A stretch of DNA of 64,000 bases, from contig NC_090023.1 of NCBI RefSeq assembly GCF_037176765.1, positions 47,013,366-47,077,365 of the forward strand. Reading direction: 5' to 3'. Both the position numbers and the translations under genes were made by a program. Within the stretch, counting starts at the first letter, position 1. Each line of letters opens with the position of its first letter. The DNA comes from Anolis sagrei. Taxonomy: Eukaryota > Chordata > Lepidosauria > Squamata > Anolidae. The notes below the pieces were generated by a model, which saw nothing but the letters and a program-made list of their open reading frames with translations, did not search any database and was not told where the DNA came from. Below, piece after piece: positions 10,486 through 21,136 of this stretch.

Positions 10486-11520
10486 TCTTTTCTTCTCTCT
10501 CTCTCTCTCTCTCTCTCTCTTCTTGTATCATATTATCTATTCATATTACCTATGTCTTTTTATGGTACCTATCTGAAAGTTCAATAAATATTTTATAAAC
10601 CAAAAATATAAAATACAACACATAAATAGTATGTAACTATAGATTAAAATCAGTAAACTATAAAACATAGAACATTGAACATTGCACCAATCCCAAAGTT
10701 TTCTTGACTGCTTCATCTCACTTTTCAAATGCCTGCTTTAAAAGCCACGTTTTAAGTAGTTTCCTAAACGTGGGGGGGAGGGGGGAAGCTGATCTGATCT
10801 CACTGGGGAGGGAGTTCCACAGCTGAGGTGCCCCCACTGAGAAGACCCTGTCTCTTGTCCCCATCAGTTGCACCTGCAAGGGCAGTGGAACTGAGAGCAG
10901 GACCTCCTTGGCCGATCTTAATGCTCTAACTGGTGCATAAAGGGAGATATGTTCAGACAGGTAAGCTGGACTGGAACCGTTTAGGGATTTATAAGCTAAA
11001 GCTAGTACTGTACTTTGAATTGTGCTCGGTAGCAAACCAGCAGCCACTGGAGCTGGCTCAAGAGTGGGGTTAAATGCTCCCTGTGAGTCACTCCAGTTAC
11101 AAACTGGCTGCCACTTGTTGGACTACTTGAAGCATCCCAACAGTCTTCAAAGGCAACCTCACGTAGAGTGCGTTGCAATAGTCTATTTGAGATGTAACAA
11201 GAGTGGGGACCACTGTGGCCAAGTCTGATTTCCCAAGGATTTCCCAGCTGGCACACAAGTTTTAATTGTGCAAATGCTTCCCTAGCCACCGCCAAAACTA
11301 GGAGAACTCCCAAGCTGCAACCTGTGTCTTCAGGGGGAGTGTAACCCCATCCACCACAGGTTGTAACCCTATAGCCTGTATAGCCTTATGAGTGACCAGG
11401 AGTGCCTCTGCCTTGTCTGGATTCGATTTCAATTTGTTTGCCCTCATCCAGACCGTCACAGTTGCCAAGCAATGGTTCAGGACCTGAACAGCCTCCTTAG
11501 CAACAGATGGAAAGGAGTAA
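10236..11520 (-). mobile_element. L2-clade LINE 3' half, reversed
   Basis: Starts with the reversed 3' tail (TTTATTTATTTATGTGATTT, then GGGGGACTCAAAGTGG). It is split by a simple-repeat block at 10447-10522, then resumes near 10720. On the - strand the frame from 11047 gives LNGSSPAYLSEHISLY and APQLWNSLPSEIR, the C-terminus of an L2 reverse-transcriptase protein. Several frame breaks make it dead. Confidence 0.85.
10447..10522. repeat. (CT)n microsatellite
   Basis: Two long CT runs separated by TTCCCTCTTTTCTTC. The open frames over it (RE or SL repeats) are artefacts of the dinucleotide repeat. Confidence 0.95.
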
Positions 11521-12539
11521 TAATTACTAGTAATAGAGTAAGAATAATAATTTTACGCTAATTAGTAGGACTAAAGTATGAGTGATCTTTTCTTTATATA
11601 ACTTTCAGAGAAGTCTCCAGGCAGTTTTGATCACATCAAATGGGATGGGAGGTAATTGAGTTCCTAGTTAACAAATAAACCCTTTTATATACAGAACCAT
11701 TGGGCTTGGAAGGGTCACTGTAAAGCAATTTAGGGTCACTTCAATAGCATTGCATGCAGAATTATAGAAATCATATACACATTACAGTATTTGGAAGTAA
11801 GTCCCACTGAACTCCTCAGAATGTGGATAGATATGGAGAGGACTGAATGGGAAATGATGCATTTCTATTCATTTCTGGATGGGTTTGTTTGTTTAACTAT
11901 TATCTTTCTAAAATGATCTTCTAGGTTTCTCTTTTCTATTTGTTCCTATCACTATTCCAGCATTGATAAGTGAAATACAAGTAGGTTAACACTCTATTTG
12001 ATTATTGGATTAATCATGCCAATTAAGAGCACATGCAGTGGGTCAGGGCTGACTGTGATTCAATAAACACAATGGCCAAGGTTTCAATCAGGCTCTGTCG
12101 TTCTGCTTCCAAAAACAGGTTCTTATGCATAATACAAAAAAAATGTGATCTACTGCAAATTCTACTATTGACAGAGCTACAAAGTCTGACTGAAACCTGA
12201 ACACACTTAGCAATGATTCATAGGTGCAAGGATCAAGTTATGTGTGTGATTTCAGATTTTATTGGAAGATGACCATCAGTAGCAGCTGTTGGCTTTGATG
12301 TCATGGTTTTTTTACAGTAAACTTTAAAGAAACTACCAGTATATAGAATCCTGTGTCCCAAACAAGTTTAGCACCTTTAATGTGTGGATTGAAACCCATA
12401 TCAGTTTCATTGCCCTCTGGATGTGGAAAACACCAGTTGCTCTTACACTCACCACCCCACATCAATGGTTATACTGGCAAGCATTGATAAAGGAAGCTGA
12501 CTCCAAGACAGACACAATTTATGCTAGCTGATATATTCT
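11521..12539. other. unassigned intergenic sequence
   Basis: No gene, RNA or recognised repeat is seen. Confidence 0.45.
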
Positions 12540-12815
12540 TTTTTATTTTAAAAATTATTCATATTTTTTATTTATTGTATTATTTATTATATTACTATTT
12601 ATTATACTATTAATTTATTTTATTTATTACTTATTTTAGTATTATAGTGTTTATAATAATATAGTGGTATAGTACAATATGGGAATGTATGGTACTACTA
12701 TTGTGTTATGCTAATAATATAATATATTGTATTTACATATAACTTGTAAGCCACTCTGAGTCCCCCTCGGGGTGAGAAAGGCGGCATATAAATGTCGTAA
12801 ATAAATAAATAAATA
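12540..12815 (+). mobile_element. L2 3' tail with AT-rich repeat module
   Basis: The end is CTTGTAAGCCACTCTGAGTC, then GGCGGCATATAAATG and a TAAA run. Upstream is an AT-rich block with TATAGTACAATAT and GTTATGCTAATAATATAATA, the reversed relative of the tandem array at 59828-60606. Both therefore belong to one L2 subfamily with a variable AT module before the tail. Confidence 0.65.
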
Positions 12816-13053
12816 AATAAGTAGTCCTTTAACATGGTTATGGAGGAGGAAATGTGGTCCTTCTGATTTCATTGTACTGGAGGTCCCCTGGAAAGCTTAA
12901 AGAAATACAGTTCCCCAGATCTGCTTTAACATAATTTACTCCCAATTTTAGCTTATTACTTGTGCCAACCTAGAATGTTGTATAATTATAACAGTACGCA
13001 CAATATCTAAAAGATCATACTGTCCTCACCCTTATGTTGCATGATACCATGTG

Positions 13054-13303
13054 CTTTTTTTTTCATGTCAGGAGTGACTTGAGAAGCTGCAAGTCGCTTC
13101 TGGTGTGAGAGAATTGGTAATCTGCAAGGATATTGCCCAGGGGATGCCCAGATGTTCTGATATTTTACCATCCTTGTGGGAGGCTTCTCTCATGCCCCCG
13201 CATGGGAATCTGGAGCTGACTCTCCCTGAATTCGAACCTCTGACCTGTTGGTCTTCAGTCCTGTCAGCACAAGGGTTTAACCCATTGCACCACCGGAGCT
13301 GTA
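13054..13303 (-). mobile_element. tRNA-derived SINE, near full length
   Basis: Reversed copy. The pol III head is at the right end (GGTGCAATGGGTTAAACCC on the - strand), then a B-box-like region (AGGTTCGAATTC), the GGGGGCATGAGAGAAGCC body and the CTTGCAGCTTCTCAAGTCAC end. Confidence 0.85.
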
Positions 13304-13616
13304 CTGATATAGCTATCTTCAAGGCTTGTCACACTTAGGTATACACAGATGATACAAATCTGCCTTTCTCTTGAGGGATAGCTCCTTTGTACATATAATA
13401 AATATAGGTAAAATAAATAAAAATAGTATAAATAAATAGGTTCTGCTCCTGGTTGCATTTATTCGTTTCACAAGAGGTTGCAAATTGTCATGACAACAAG
13501 TCTTGTTTCCTAGTGAGTGGCAGAGAAGAGTAAAGTGTAATAGTGGAGCACAAAGATGCATTTCAAGCCTCTCAAGTTTCATGCAGTATATGCAACTTCT
13601 ATTTGCCTTTATTTAT

Positions 13617-15330
13617 CACTAGCTTGAGTACCCAATGTTGCCCGGGTTATTAGAAGAAGTATTTTTTTTTTATGAAATTCATAAGGTTTTGTGTGTGTAC
13701 TACAACTCACATGATGCCAGAGTAACTCCCTGAAACTCCATCAATGCTTAAAGTTTGTCAAATTCGCTCTAGATGCATCATTGGTGGGGTTCATTACGCT
13801 CTCCAGCTGCAGGATGAATTACAACACCCACCATGGTGGGTCAGTCCCATCAAATCCTTCCAGTACATTCAGTTGGTCATGGGGGTTCTGTGTGCCAAGT
13901 TAGATCTAGGTCCAGCATTGGTGGGGTTCAGAGTGCTCTTTGATTGCAGGTGAACTACAAATCCCAGTACCTACAACTAACATGGTGGCTGAGCGAAGGG
14001 AAGGCTGAGCAAAGGAAGATAGATGCTTTTGAGCTGTGGTGCTGGAGGAAACTGCTGAGAGTGCCTTGGACTGCGAGAAGATCCAACCAGTCCATCCTCC
14101 AGGAAATAAAGCCCGACTGCTCTTTGGAGGGAAGGATACTAGAGACAAAGTTGAAGTACTTTGGCCACATCATGAGGAGACAGCAAAGCCTGGAGAAGAC
14201 AATTATGCTGGGGAAGGTGGAAGGTAAAAGGAAGAGGGGCCGACCAAGGGCAAGATGGATGGATGGCATCCTTGAAGTGACTGGACTGACCTTGAAGGAG
14301 CTGGGGGTGGCGACGGCCGACAGGGAGCTCTGGCGTGGGCTGGTCCATGAGGTCACGAAGAGTCGGAGACGACTGAACGAATGAACAACAACAACAACTA
14401 ACAAATGCCAAGACCAATACATCATAGAGAATCTATTTCCCAAATTTGGTCCAGGTCTGTCATTTGTGGGTGCTGCAGTGGTCACTGGAAGTGAGTGATG
14501 GTACGGCAAATCCCATCATCCATAGTCCACCTTCCCCCAAACCGCACCAAGATGTAAAGTGGGTCATGGGGCATCAGTGTGCCAAATTTTGTCCTAGGTC
14601 CATCATTCATGGGGGTTCCCGTGGTCTCTGGAAATTAGTGAAGGTACTGCAAATCCCATCATCTGTAGTCCATCTTTCTCCAAACCACTCCAGGATGTAA
14701 AGTGCGTCACAGGGGGTTAGTGTGCCAAGTTTGGTCCAGGTCTGCCATTTGTGGGGGTTGCAGTGGCCTGTGGAAGTGAGTGAAGGTACTGCAAATCCCA
14801 TCATCCTTTGCAAGTTTGGTCCAGATCTATCGATTGTTGGGCTTGCACTGCTCTCTGGATGTAGGTGAACTACAGCTCCTATAAATCACTGTCAATTGTC
14901 CCCAAATCTGGTCAGGGGGGTTCTGTGTGCCAAATGTGGTCCAGGTCCATTGTTAGTGGGGGTCACAGTGCTGTGTGTTGATGCAGGGTGAATTACAATT
15001 TCCATCCTGTTGAGGCAGTCTCCCAGCCCCTCCAGTATGTTCAGTTGCTGATAAATTCCTCTGTTTGCTGTTCACCATCTGAAAGGGTAGGAAACAGTTA
15101 AGGGAGAGGCAGTGGGTGGGGTCATGCAAATTCCACACCAATGGGGAGAGAAAGGAACACTGGGATGTAGTGCTCACTATAACCTTCAATGTCATTGGAG
15201 AGAGGGCCATTGGTGTCTCCTGAACAGTGAGAGCTATAGCTCTTTGTGGATGCAGCAGCCTGTCTGTATAAGTGGACACCTCCGCCATATACACACATAC
15301 AGATTTTCACTTTTATTATGTGCATAGATA
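13617..15330 (+). mobile_element. tandem-module element split by Bov-B
   Basis: Begins CTAGCTTGAGTACCCAATGT and carries at least six diverged direct repeats of roughly 110-130 bp. Each has GTGTGCCAAGTTTGGTCCAG, then a CATTGGTGGGG-like block and a CTCTTTGATTGTAGGTGAAC-like block. A Bov-B end is inserted at 13983-14393. The related element at 34515 starts similarly (CTAGCTACCCCCTGCC). No coding capacity is visible. The superfamily is unassigned; a Helitron-like origin is possible but no diagnostic end is clear. Confidence 0.6.
13983..14393 (+). mobile_element. Bov-B (RTE) LINE 3' end with 10-bp TSD
   Basis: The frame encodes GRPRARWMDGILEVTGLTLK and later DRELWRGLVHEVTKSRRRLN, the C-terminus of Bov-B ORF2. 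It ends with GAAGAGTCGGAGACGACT and an ACA repeat. The 10-bp target duplication ACAACTAACA lies at 13973-13982 and 14394-14403. It is 5'-truncated, as most LINE copies are. Bov-B is known for horizontal spread among squamates and ruminants. Confidence 0.93.
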
Positions 15331-15365
15331 GGTAATGATGGAGGAAGTATGCAAGTGTGGCAGTA

Positions 15366-15859
15366 TATGGACCAGGCTGTGGCGCAGCTAGTTAGTAGCC
15401 AGCTGCATTAAATCATTACTGACGGAGAGGTAATGAGTTCAAAGCCAGCCCGGGTAAGAGTGAGTGCCCGCCCATTAATAGTCTAGCTTGCTGTTGACTT
15501 ATGCAACCCGAAAGACAGTTACATCTGTCAAGTAGGAAATTTAGGCACTGCTTTATGCAAGGAGGCTAATACAGTATAACTAATTTATGACATCATAAAA
15601 CCTTTCAGCAACGTGCGTAAGAATGAGGAAGTACTCCATCAAGGACTCGGTGTCACAAGTGGATGGTGAAGTGGCAGCGCCCCCTGTGGCCAGAATCAAG
15701 CATACCCTCATGAAGTCGGAAAGCTGGAATATTAAATTGCCTCTGTGTCTGTCTATATGTGTTGTGCGTCTAAATGGCATTGAATGTTTGCCATATATAT
15801 GTGCATTGTAATCTGCCCTGAGTTCCCTGCGGGCTGAGAAGGGTGAAATAAAAATACTG

Positions 15860-15894
<35 letters not shown>

Positions 15895-15895
15895 A
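15366..15895 (+). mobile_element. full-length composite SINE with L2 tail, about 530 bp
   Basis: The head has a tRNA-like A box (TGGCGCAGCTAGTTAG) and B box (GAGTTCAAAGCC). The long unique body includes GTTGACTTATGCAACCCGAA. The 3' end matches the L2 tail: GTGCATTGTAATCTGCCCTG, then AATACTGTAAATAAATAAAT. Sharing the L2 tail implies mobilisation by L2 reverse transcriptase. Confidence 0.8.
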
Positions 15896-16929
15896 TGGTA
15901 GCAATAAGGTGTTAAATGTGGAAAGACCTCTCTATTGCTTTCTCAAGAAAAATTTTAAGGATACCTTACTTGCATTTTATATTTCATAGCTAAAACAATC
16001 TTTCTGAAATTGGCAAAGTATTTGAGGGATATTATTGTCTTTTGTGTTTTCACATAGTATATTTCATATTTCTCAATCATCAAGAAAGACTCAGTCCAAA
16101 AGCCATTGGGTTGTGGGAGGGTGGCTTTCATTCTCATGCTTCAAAAACATAACTTGCATACATTTTATCATTTCTCTGCAAGGAAAATTGTGTAGAAGAG
16201 ACTCCTAGCTCTGGTTCTGATCCTGTGGTTGTTGCAGAGGTCTCGTCTGTCACATTTCCTGTTTGTAACTACAAACGGTTTAAAATTGGAAATTAAGAGC
16301 CCAACACAACTTGAAATTGGGCTTCGAGAAACCAGCCTTCAGAATCTCTGAGGTTTCTGGTCTTCAAACCCATTTCTGTTTCCCCTATTTGAGTGAAATT
16401 CCCCTTCCTGCGGACAATTAAAAGGTATGTATGTGCTATTCCTCCATACTGGTAATTTTAAGTGTACTTATTCAGGCAAAGTTCCTTCTAAACATTTCAA
16501 AACCTTAAAGCAGGTTGTCCAAAGTCTCTACATTTATATTAATAGAACCAAGTCCTGTTTATTATAATAAGATTTATAAATCTTCACTAATATCTACTTT
16601 GGGGAAAATATCCATTAATATTTTTTAGGTAAAATAAATGTACATGCTTTATATTGTTACCTTATGCAATTAATCACTGTGTTTTACCTTTTGAAGCATG
16701 AGGTTTGAATATTTAATAAAACTAGTTAACATTTGTCTGATGAATTGCTATTTAGGGACACCTTTTGGGAGAATCTACATTATCTTAAAAGGGCACATGG
16801 GTGAATATTTTATGTAAGCCGATTCAAGATTCTTGAGTCTCTTAATGGATTAAGTTCTGGTAGGAGTTACAGAATCCTTCCTGGAACCTTTTTAATACCA
16901 GAGAGTATTTGGAGATTATTGTCTTATTG
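15896..16929. other. unassigned intergenic sequence
   Basis: No gene, RNA or recognised repeat is seen. Confidence 0.45.
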
Positions 16930-17312
16930 TATTGTCAAAGGCTTTCATGGCTGAAATCACTGGGTTATTGTGAGTTTTCTGGGCCATATGGTCATGTTCC
17001 AGAAGCATGATCTCCTAACGTTTTGCCTACATCCATGGCAGGCATCCTCAGAGGTTGTGAGGTCTGCTGGAATCTAGGAAAATGGGGTTTATATATCTGT
17101 GGAATGCCCAGGGTGGGAGAAAGAACTCTTGTCTGCTTATGGTAGGTGTGAATGTTGCAATTGGCCACCTTGATTAGGATTTAGTGGCCTAGCAGTTTCA
17201 AGGACTGGCTTCTTACTCCCTGGGGAATCCTTTATTGGGGGGTGATTAGCTGGCCCTGATTGTTACTTGTCTGGAATTCCCCTGTTTTTGAGTGTTGTTC
17301 TTTATTTACTGT
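16930..17312 (-). mobile_element. Penelope-like element, 3' non-coding part
   Basis: Reversed copy of the 3' region also seen at 46345, 48430 and 55708. It begins ATTGTCAAAGGCTTTCATGG, then has CATGTTCCAGAAGCA, CATCCTCAGAGGTTGTGAGG and TTATATATCTGTGGAATGCC. The GIY-YIG region is absent from this truncated copy. Confidence 0.75.
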
Positions 17313-17469
17313 TAGGATTTATACTGGTAAACATTGACTTTGTAAGGTCAGGAATCATGCAAATGGTAAGCTTACAGGGATTGGGTTTGTTGAATGGTGG
17401 AGATAGAGGATCCTGAACTCTGTTTCAAATGAAAATGTGAGTTACAGAGACATAACTCATGAAAGATCA

Positions 17470-17725
17470 GGAGCCGCAGTGGCGCAATGAGTTAAACCCT
17501 TGTGCCAGCTGAACTGCTGACCTGAAGGTCGGCCGTTCAAATCCACAAGACAGGGTGAGCTCCCATCTGTCAACCCCAGCTTCCCATGTGGGGACATGAG
17601 AGAAGCAACCCACAGGATGGTAAAACATTCAGGCATTCCCTGGGCAACGTATCCACAGATGGCCAATTCTCTCACACCAGAAGTGACTTGGAATTTCTCA
17701 AGTCACTTCTGAATTGATAAAAACA
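17470..17725 (+). mobile_element. tRNA-derived SINE, near full length
   Basis: Head GAGCCGCAGTGGCGCAATGA (A box), B box near CCGTTCAAATCC, body with GGGGACATGAGAGAAGC and CCCTGGGCAACG, end TTTCTCAAGTCACTTCTGAA. Same family as 13054 (reversed), 8573 and 23939. Confidence 0.85.
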
Positions 17726-18206
17726 AAACCTCATTAACAGGAGAATGCCAAATATAGATGAGGAACAAAACAACATCTATCAAAATGTAAACCTTAATCC
17801 AACTATTAGTCTAAACTAGATTAAAATAAAAAAGGATATAGTAAGTAAACTCATGTATAAATTTCAGGAATTCACTACTGTGGATGGGCCTGATAGGTGC
17901 TTTATTTATGGATGTGGACTGCTATTGAAGTTCAATTCTGAAATCTGGGAAAGGTGCTCCAAAAGCTAAGTGATACGTTGTGAATAAGAAATACTATACT
18001 ACTTTGTTTCAAAGTTCAAGATTGTTGTTGCCAACATTTATATAAAAAAACAACTTTATAGTCTAATCTCTTCTAGAAATGGTAACACTGCATTCCTTTT
18101 CAATAGCACCTTGCTCCAAAAAGGCTCAATTGATTTCACAAAACAAGTTATTCTTCAATATCAAGAAGCTCATTTTGTTCTCATCAATTGCTACAGCCAT
18201 GGAATC
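17726..18206. other. unassigned intergenic sequence
   Basis: No gene or recognised repeat is seen. Confidence 0.45.
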
Positions 18207-18214
18207 CCTAGCTG

Positions 18215-18519
18215 CAGGCCCGTAGCCAGGATTTTGATTCGGGGGGGGGGGGGGCTGAGTTTTCTTTCAGGGGGGGTTCGGGGGGGGGCTGAGTCTGAGT
18301 GAAAGAGGGTCTACCCTAGCAAACCTTTTGTATCATTACCCCAATACCTCCATGCATATGAGATATATTGAGTATGGTGATCAGATCATGATATGAATAA
18401 ACATAACAGTTTAAATAATGCACCAGTAAGGCCTTTTCGCGAACCACCATGAGAATTTGGTGGGGGGGGGCTGAAGCTCCTCAAGCCACCCCCCCCCCCC
18501 CCCCCCGGCTACATGCCTG
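18215..18519 (+). mobile_element. G-run hAT-like element, 305 bp, 8-bp TSD
   Basis: Ends CAGGCCCGTAGCC and (reversed) CAGGCATGTAGCC. Flanking repeats CCTAGCTG (18207-18214) and CCTAGGTG (18520-18527) match at 7 of 8 positions. Two long G runs lie left of the core and a C run right of it. The core is the reverse complement of the core at 4699-5036, with few differences. Confidence 0.85.
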
Positions 18520-18527
18520 CCTAGGTG

Positions 18528-19019
18528 GACCCTCGCAGCTAGAAACTATGTCCTTCATTATCATTTTGAAATGTGGCCTTTTAACTTTGGTTCCAATCTG
18601 AAACATCCATTTGTTTATAGATAATTATTGTTGTTAGCACCCCGGGAACTCCAAAATCCTGGGTGAAAACATTTCACCTGGGGTTCTGTCTCCTTTATTT
18701 CCAGCAATTTACCCTTTGCTTTTCATAACTATGAAATGATAAATTTAGAAAATTAGGACAATGGTTCTCTGCCTTAGATCTTATTGAACATTCTGTTGGA
18801 GAACCTTGTGTCCCACCTTCATAGAAACAAAATATGCACCTTTTATTAGTTATTCATTTATTTACACTTTTTCTATCCCGCCTTTCTCAAACCCGAAGGT
18901 GACTCAAGGCAGCTTACAACCTGGCAGCCATCTTTTCTCTGTTGGATATTTATATGTTCACAGGCATTCTGTTATTCTGCAATATTCATCATTCATTTTA
19001 AGGACATCAAAAATGCAGT
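18528..19019. other. mostly unassigned, with reversed L2 tail at 18850-18920
   Basis: No gene is seen. A short reversed L2 tail (CTATCCCGCCTTTCTCAAAC) lies at 18850-18920. Confidence 0.5.
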
Positions 19020-19915
19020 GATATTCTTAGGACTAAGGACAAGAGTTCAGAGTTAATATTAAAGCTTGGGAGTGATCCTGGATTCAATGTTGAGCCTGAA
19101 GCTCCAAGTCTCAACGGTGGCTGGGAGAGCTTTTGCACAACTAAAACTAGCGAAAAGTTGCGCCCGTACCTTGGGAAGTCTGACTTGGCCATGGTGGTCA
19201 TTCCAAATAGACTACTGCAACACACTCTATGTGGGGCTGCCTCTGAAGACTACCGGGAAGCTTCAATTAGTCCAAAGGTCAGCAACCAGGTTGCTCACTG
19301 GAGCAGCGTACAGGGAGCATTCAACCCCTCTGTTATGCCAGCTCCACTGGCTGCTGCTCAGCTTCCAAGCACAATTCAAAGCGCTGGTCTTAACCTTTAA
19401 AGCCCTAAAAGGTTCTGGCCCAGACTACCTGTCTGAATGTATCTCCTGTTATGAACCATCATGAAGTTTAAGATCATCTGGAGAGGCCCTGCTCTCAATC
19501 CCACCGCCATCACAAACACAATTGGTGGGGATGAGGGACAGGGCCTTCTCAGCAGTGCCCCCCCCATCTGTGGAATTCCCTCCCCAGGGACATCTGACTG
19601 GACATCTCCCTCCTGTCTTTTAGAAGGAAACTTAAGACTTGGCTATGGGACCAGGCGTTCAACCAGTGATTAGCAGCAAGTGGAAAGAAAACTTAGGCAT
19701 CTCATGGCAATGAATTGACCCAGACTTGGATTTGGTTTTTAACTGGTGTATTTAATCAATTGTTTTTAATTAACTATTTTAATGTTTCAAATGTATCTGT
19801 TGAATGTTTTATGGTGGTGATGGCATTGTATGGTGCTTGTTGTTAGCGCCCTCCCCCCCCCCCCCCGGGGTGTGTGAGAAGGGTGGGGTACAAATATAGG
19901 AAATAAATGAAGTGC
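19020..19915 (+). mobile_element. L2-clade LINE 3' part
   Basis: The frame reads GVILDSMLSLKLQVSTVAGR, then YCNTLYVGLPLKT, RLLTGAAYREHSTPLL and YLSECISCYEPS. This is the conserved C-terminal part of an L2 reverse-transcriptase ORF, followed by a tail with GGGTGGGGTACAAATATAGG and a C run. The frame is shifted and stopped before the natural end, so it is 5'-truncated and dead. Confidence 0.88.
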
Positions 19916-20387
19916 CCTTTTTGGCAAGTATGGTCAATAGGAGACATGGTGTTCTTCCAGGGACACATGGTGTTGGTGTATGGATAAATACACTGGAAAC
20001 TCTGGAACTGGTTTAAGACCTAGATGGTGACTGCAGCAATTTCAGGATCTGCAGTATCGGTGGCTTGGCAGTCATGGATTTTTTTTTCCATCTCCACCAT
20101 CGGTATATGCATGTGCAGATCAGCAGAGTGCTTTGGATGTCCACACGGTGATTCTCATTCTACAGAACCTGTTTGATCGAGTGATGTGGCTGACACCAGA
20201 GTATGCTGATGCATATTAAGGGCTTTATTTTGAACTTCCCCCTGATTTTGCTTACCTCAATTTAAAGTTTTTAAACCGCACAGAAACTAGTTTGAAACTT
20301 CATGAAATTATCAGTGTAGACATGACCCAGAAGGGACAGAGGGAGAGTGATTTCTTAGCACCTAATATAGGCTTCTAGTGACAGTAG
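19916..20387. other. unassigned intergenic sequence
   Basis: No gene or recognised repeat is seen. Confidence 0.45.
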
Positions 20388-20602
20388 TGATAGAATCTTA
20401 GAGTTGGAAGAGACCACAAGAGCCATTCAGTCCAACCCACTGTCATGCAGGAACACCCAATCAACTGTATGTTTAAAACCCCCAAAGAAGGAGACTCCAG
20501 AACACTCCAAGGCAGTATGTTCCACTGTTGAACAGCTCTTACAGTCAGGAAGTTCTTCCTAATATTTAAGTGGAGTCTCTTTTCCTGCTATCAGTTGCTC
20601 CA
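20388..20602 (-). mobile_element. CR1 3' end, reversed
   Basis: Begins TAGAATCTTAGAGTTGGAAG, the reversed CR1 3' terminus, and continues with TTGAACAGCTCTTACAGTCAG and GGAAGTTCTTCCTAAT. It is a short 5'-truncated copy. Confidence 0.88.
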
Positions 20603-20619
20603 TATCCTTAAAAAAATCC

Positions 20620-20757
20620 ACTTAAAAACCGGTTTCTGACTCCTGCAGAATTCTGGGGTTTGTAGTTTGCGGAGGAGCCTTTAACAGTCTCACTAAACTA
20701 CAAATGCCAGAATTCTGTAGGAGGCAGAAATCAGATGTTAAGTGGATTTTTTTCTCT
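20620..20757. mobile_element. palindromic MITE, copy 1
   Basis: Arms AATCCACTT...GCAGAATTCTGG...TTTGTAGTTT are mirrored by AAACTACAAATGCCAGAATT...AAGTGGATT around a GGAGGAGCCTTTAACAG centre. The same arrangement occurs at 60826-60981. Confidence 0.75.
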
Positions 20758-20789
20758 ACTGTGATGAAGTGGTAGACTAGTCTCTAGAG

Positions 20790-20924
20790 CAGATGTTCTC
20801 AACCTGTGAGTCACCACATGTTTTGGCCTTCAATTCCCAGAAATCATAACAGCTGGTAAACTGGCTGGGATTTCTGGGAGTTGGAGGCCAAAACACCTGG
20901 GGACCCACAGGTTGAGAACCCCTG
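20790..20924. mobile_element. hAT MITE, 135 bp, perfect 8-bp TSD
   Basis: Same family as 1278-1412. Perfect CTCTAGAG duplication at 20782-20789 and 20925-20932. The arms carry TTCCCAGAAATCATAACAGC and its inverted partner. Confidence 0.9.
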
Positions 20925-20987
20925 CTCTAGAGAAGCAGAAAACACACTTGCTGTATCTTCAGTATCCTGTGCCAAGGCAAACTGGGG

Positions 20988-21136
20988 ACCCTTCCACACA
21001 GCCCCATATCCCAGAATATCAAGGCAGAAAATCCCACAATATCTTCTTTGAGGTGGGTTATCTGAGTCCACACTCAGATAATGTGGGATTTCCTGCCTTG
21101 ATATTCTGGGATACAGGGCTGTGTAGAAGGGCCCTG
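20988..21136. mobile_element. palindromic GGGCCCTTCC MITE, copy 1
   Basis: Ends GACCCTTCCACACAGCC and AGGGCTGTGTAGAAGGGCCC. The inner arms are CCCAGAATATCAAGGCAGAA and its inverse. Flanking TGG on both sides may be a 3-bp duplication. Other copies are at 24748, 24985, 47782 and 57775. Confidence 0.75.

Noticed and set aside
10256-10598. Arg-Glu and Ser-Leu repeat proteins
   Set aside because: Both strands of a CT dinucleotide repeat.
15366-15440. A tRNA gene
   Set aside because: The A and B boxes belong to a SINE head: no full cloverleaf is formed and a long SINE body follows.
19066-19464. A 132-codon gene
   Set aside because: It is the C-terminal part of an L2 LINE, followed by the L2 tail.
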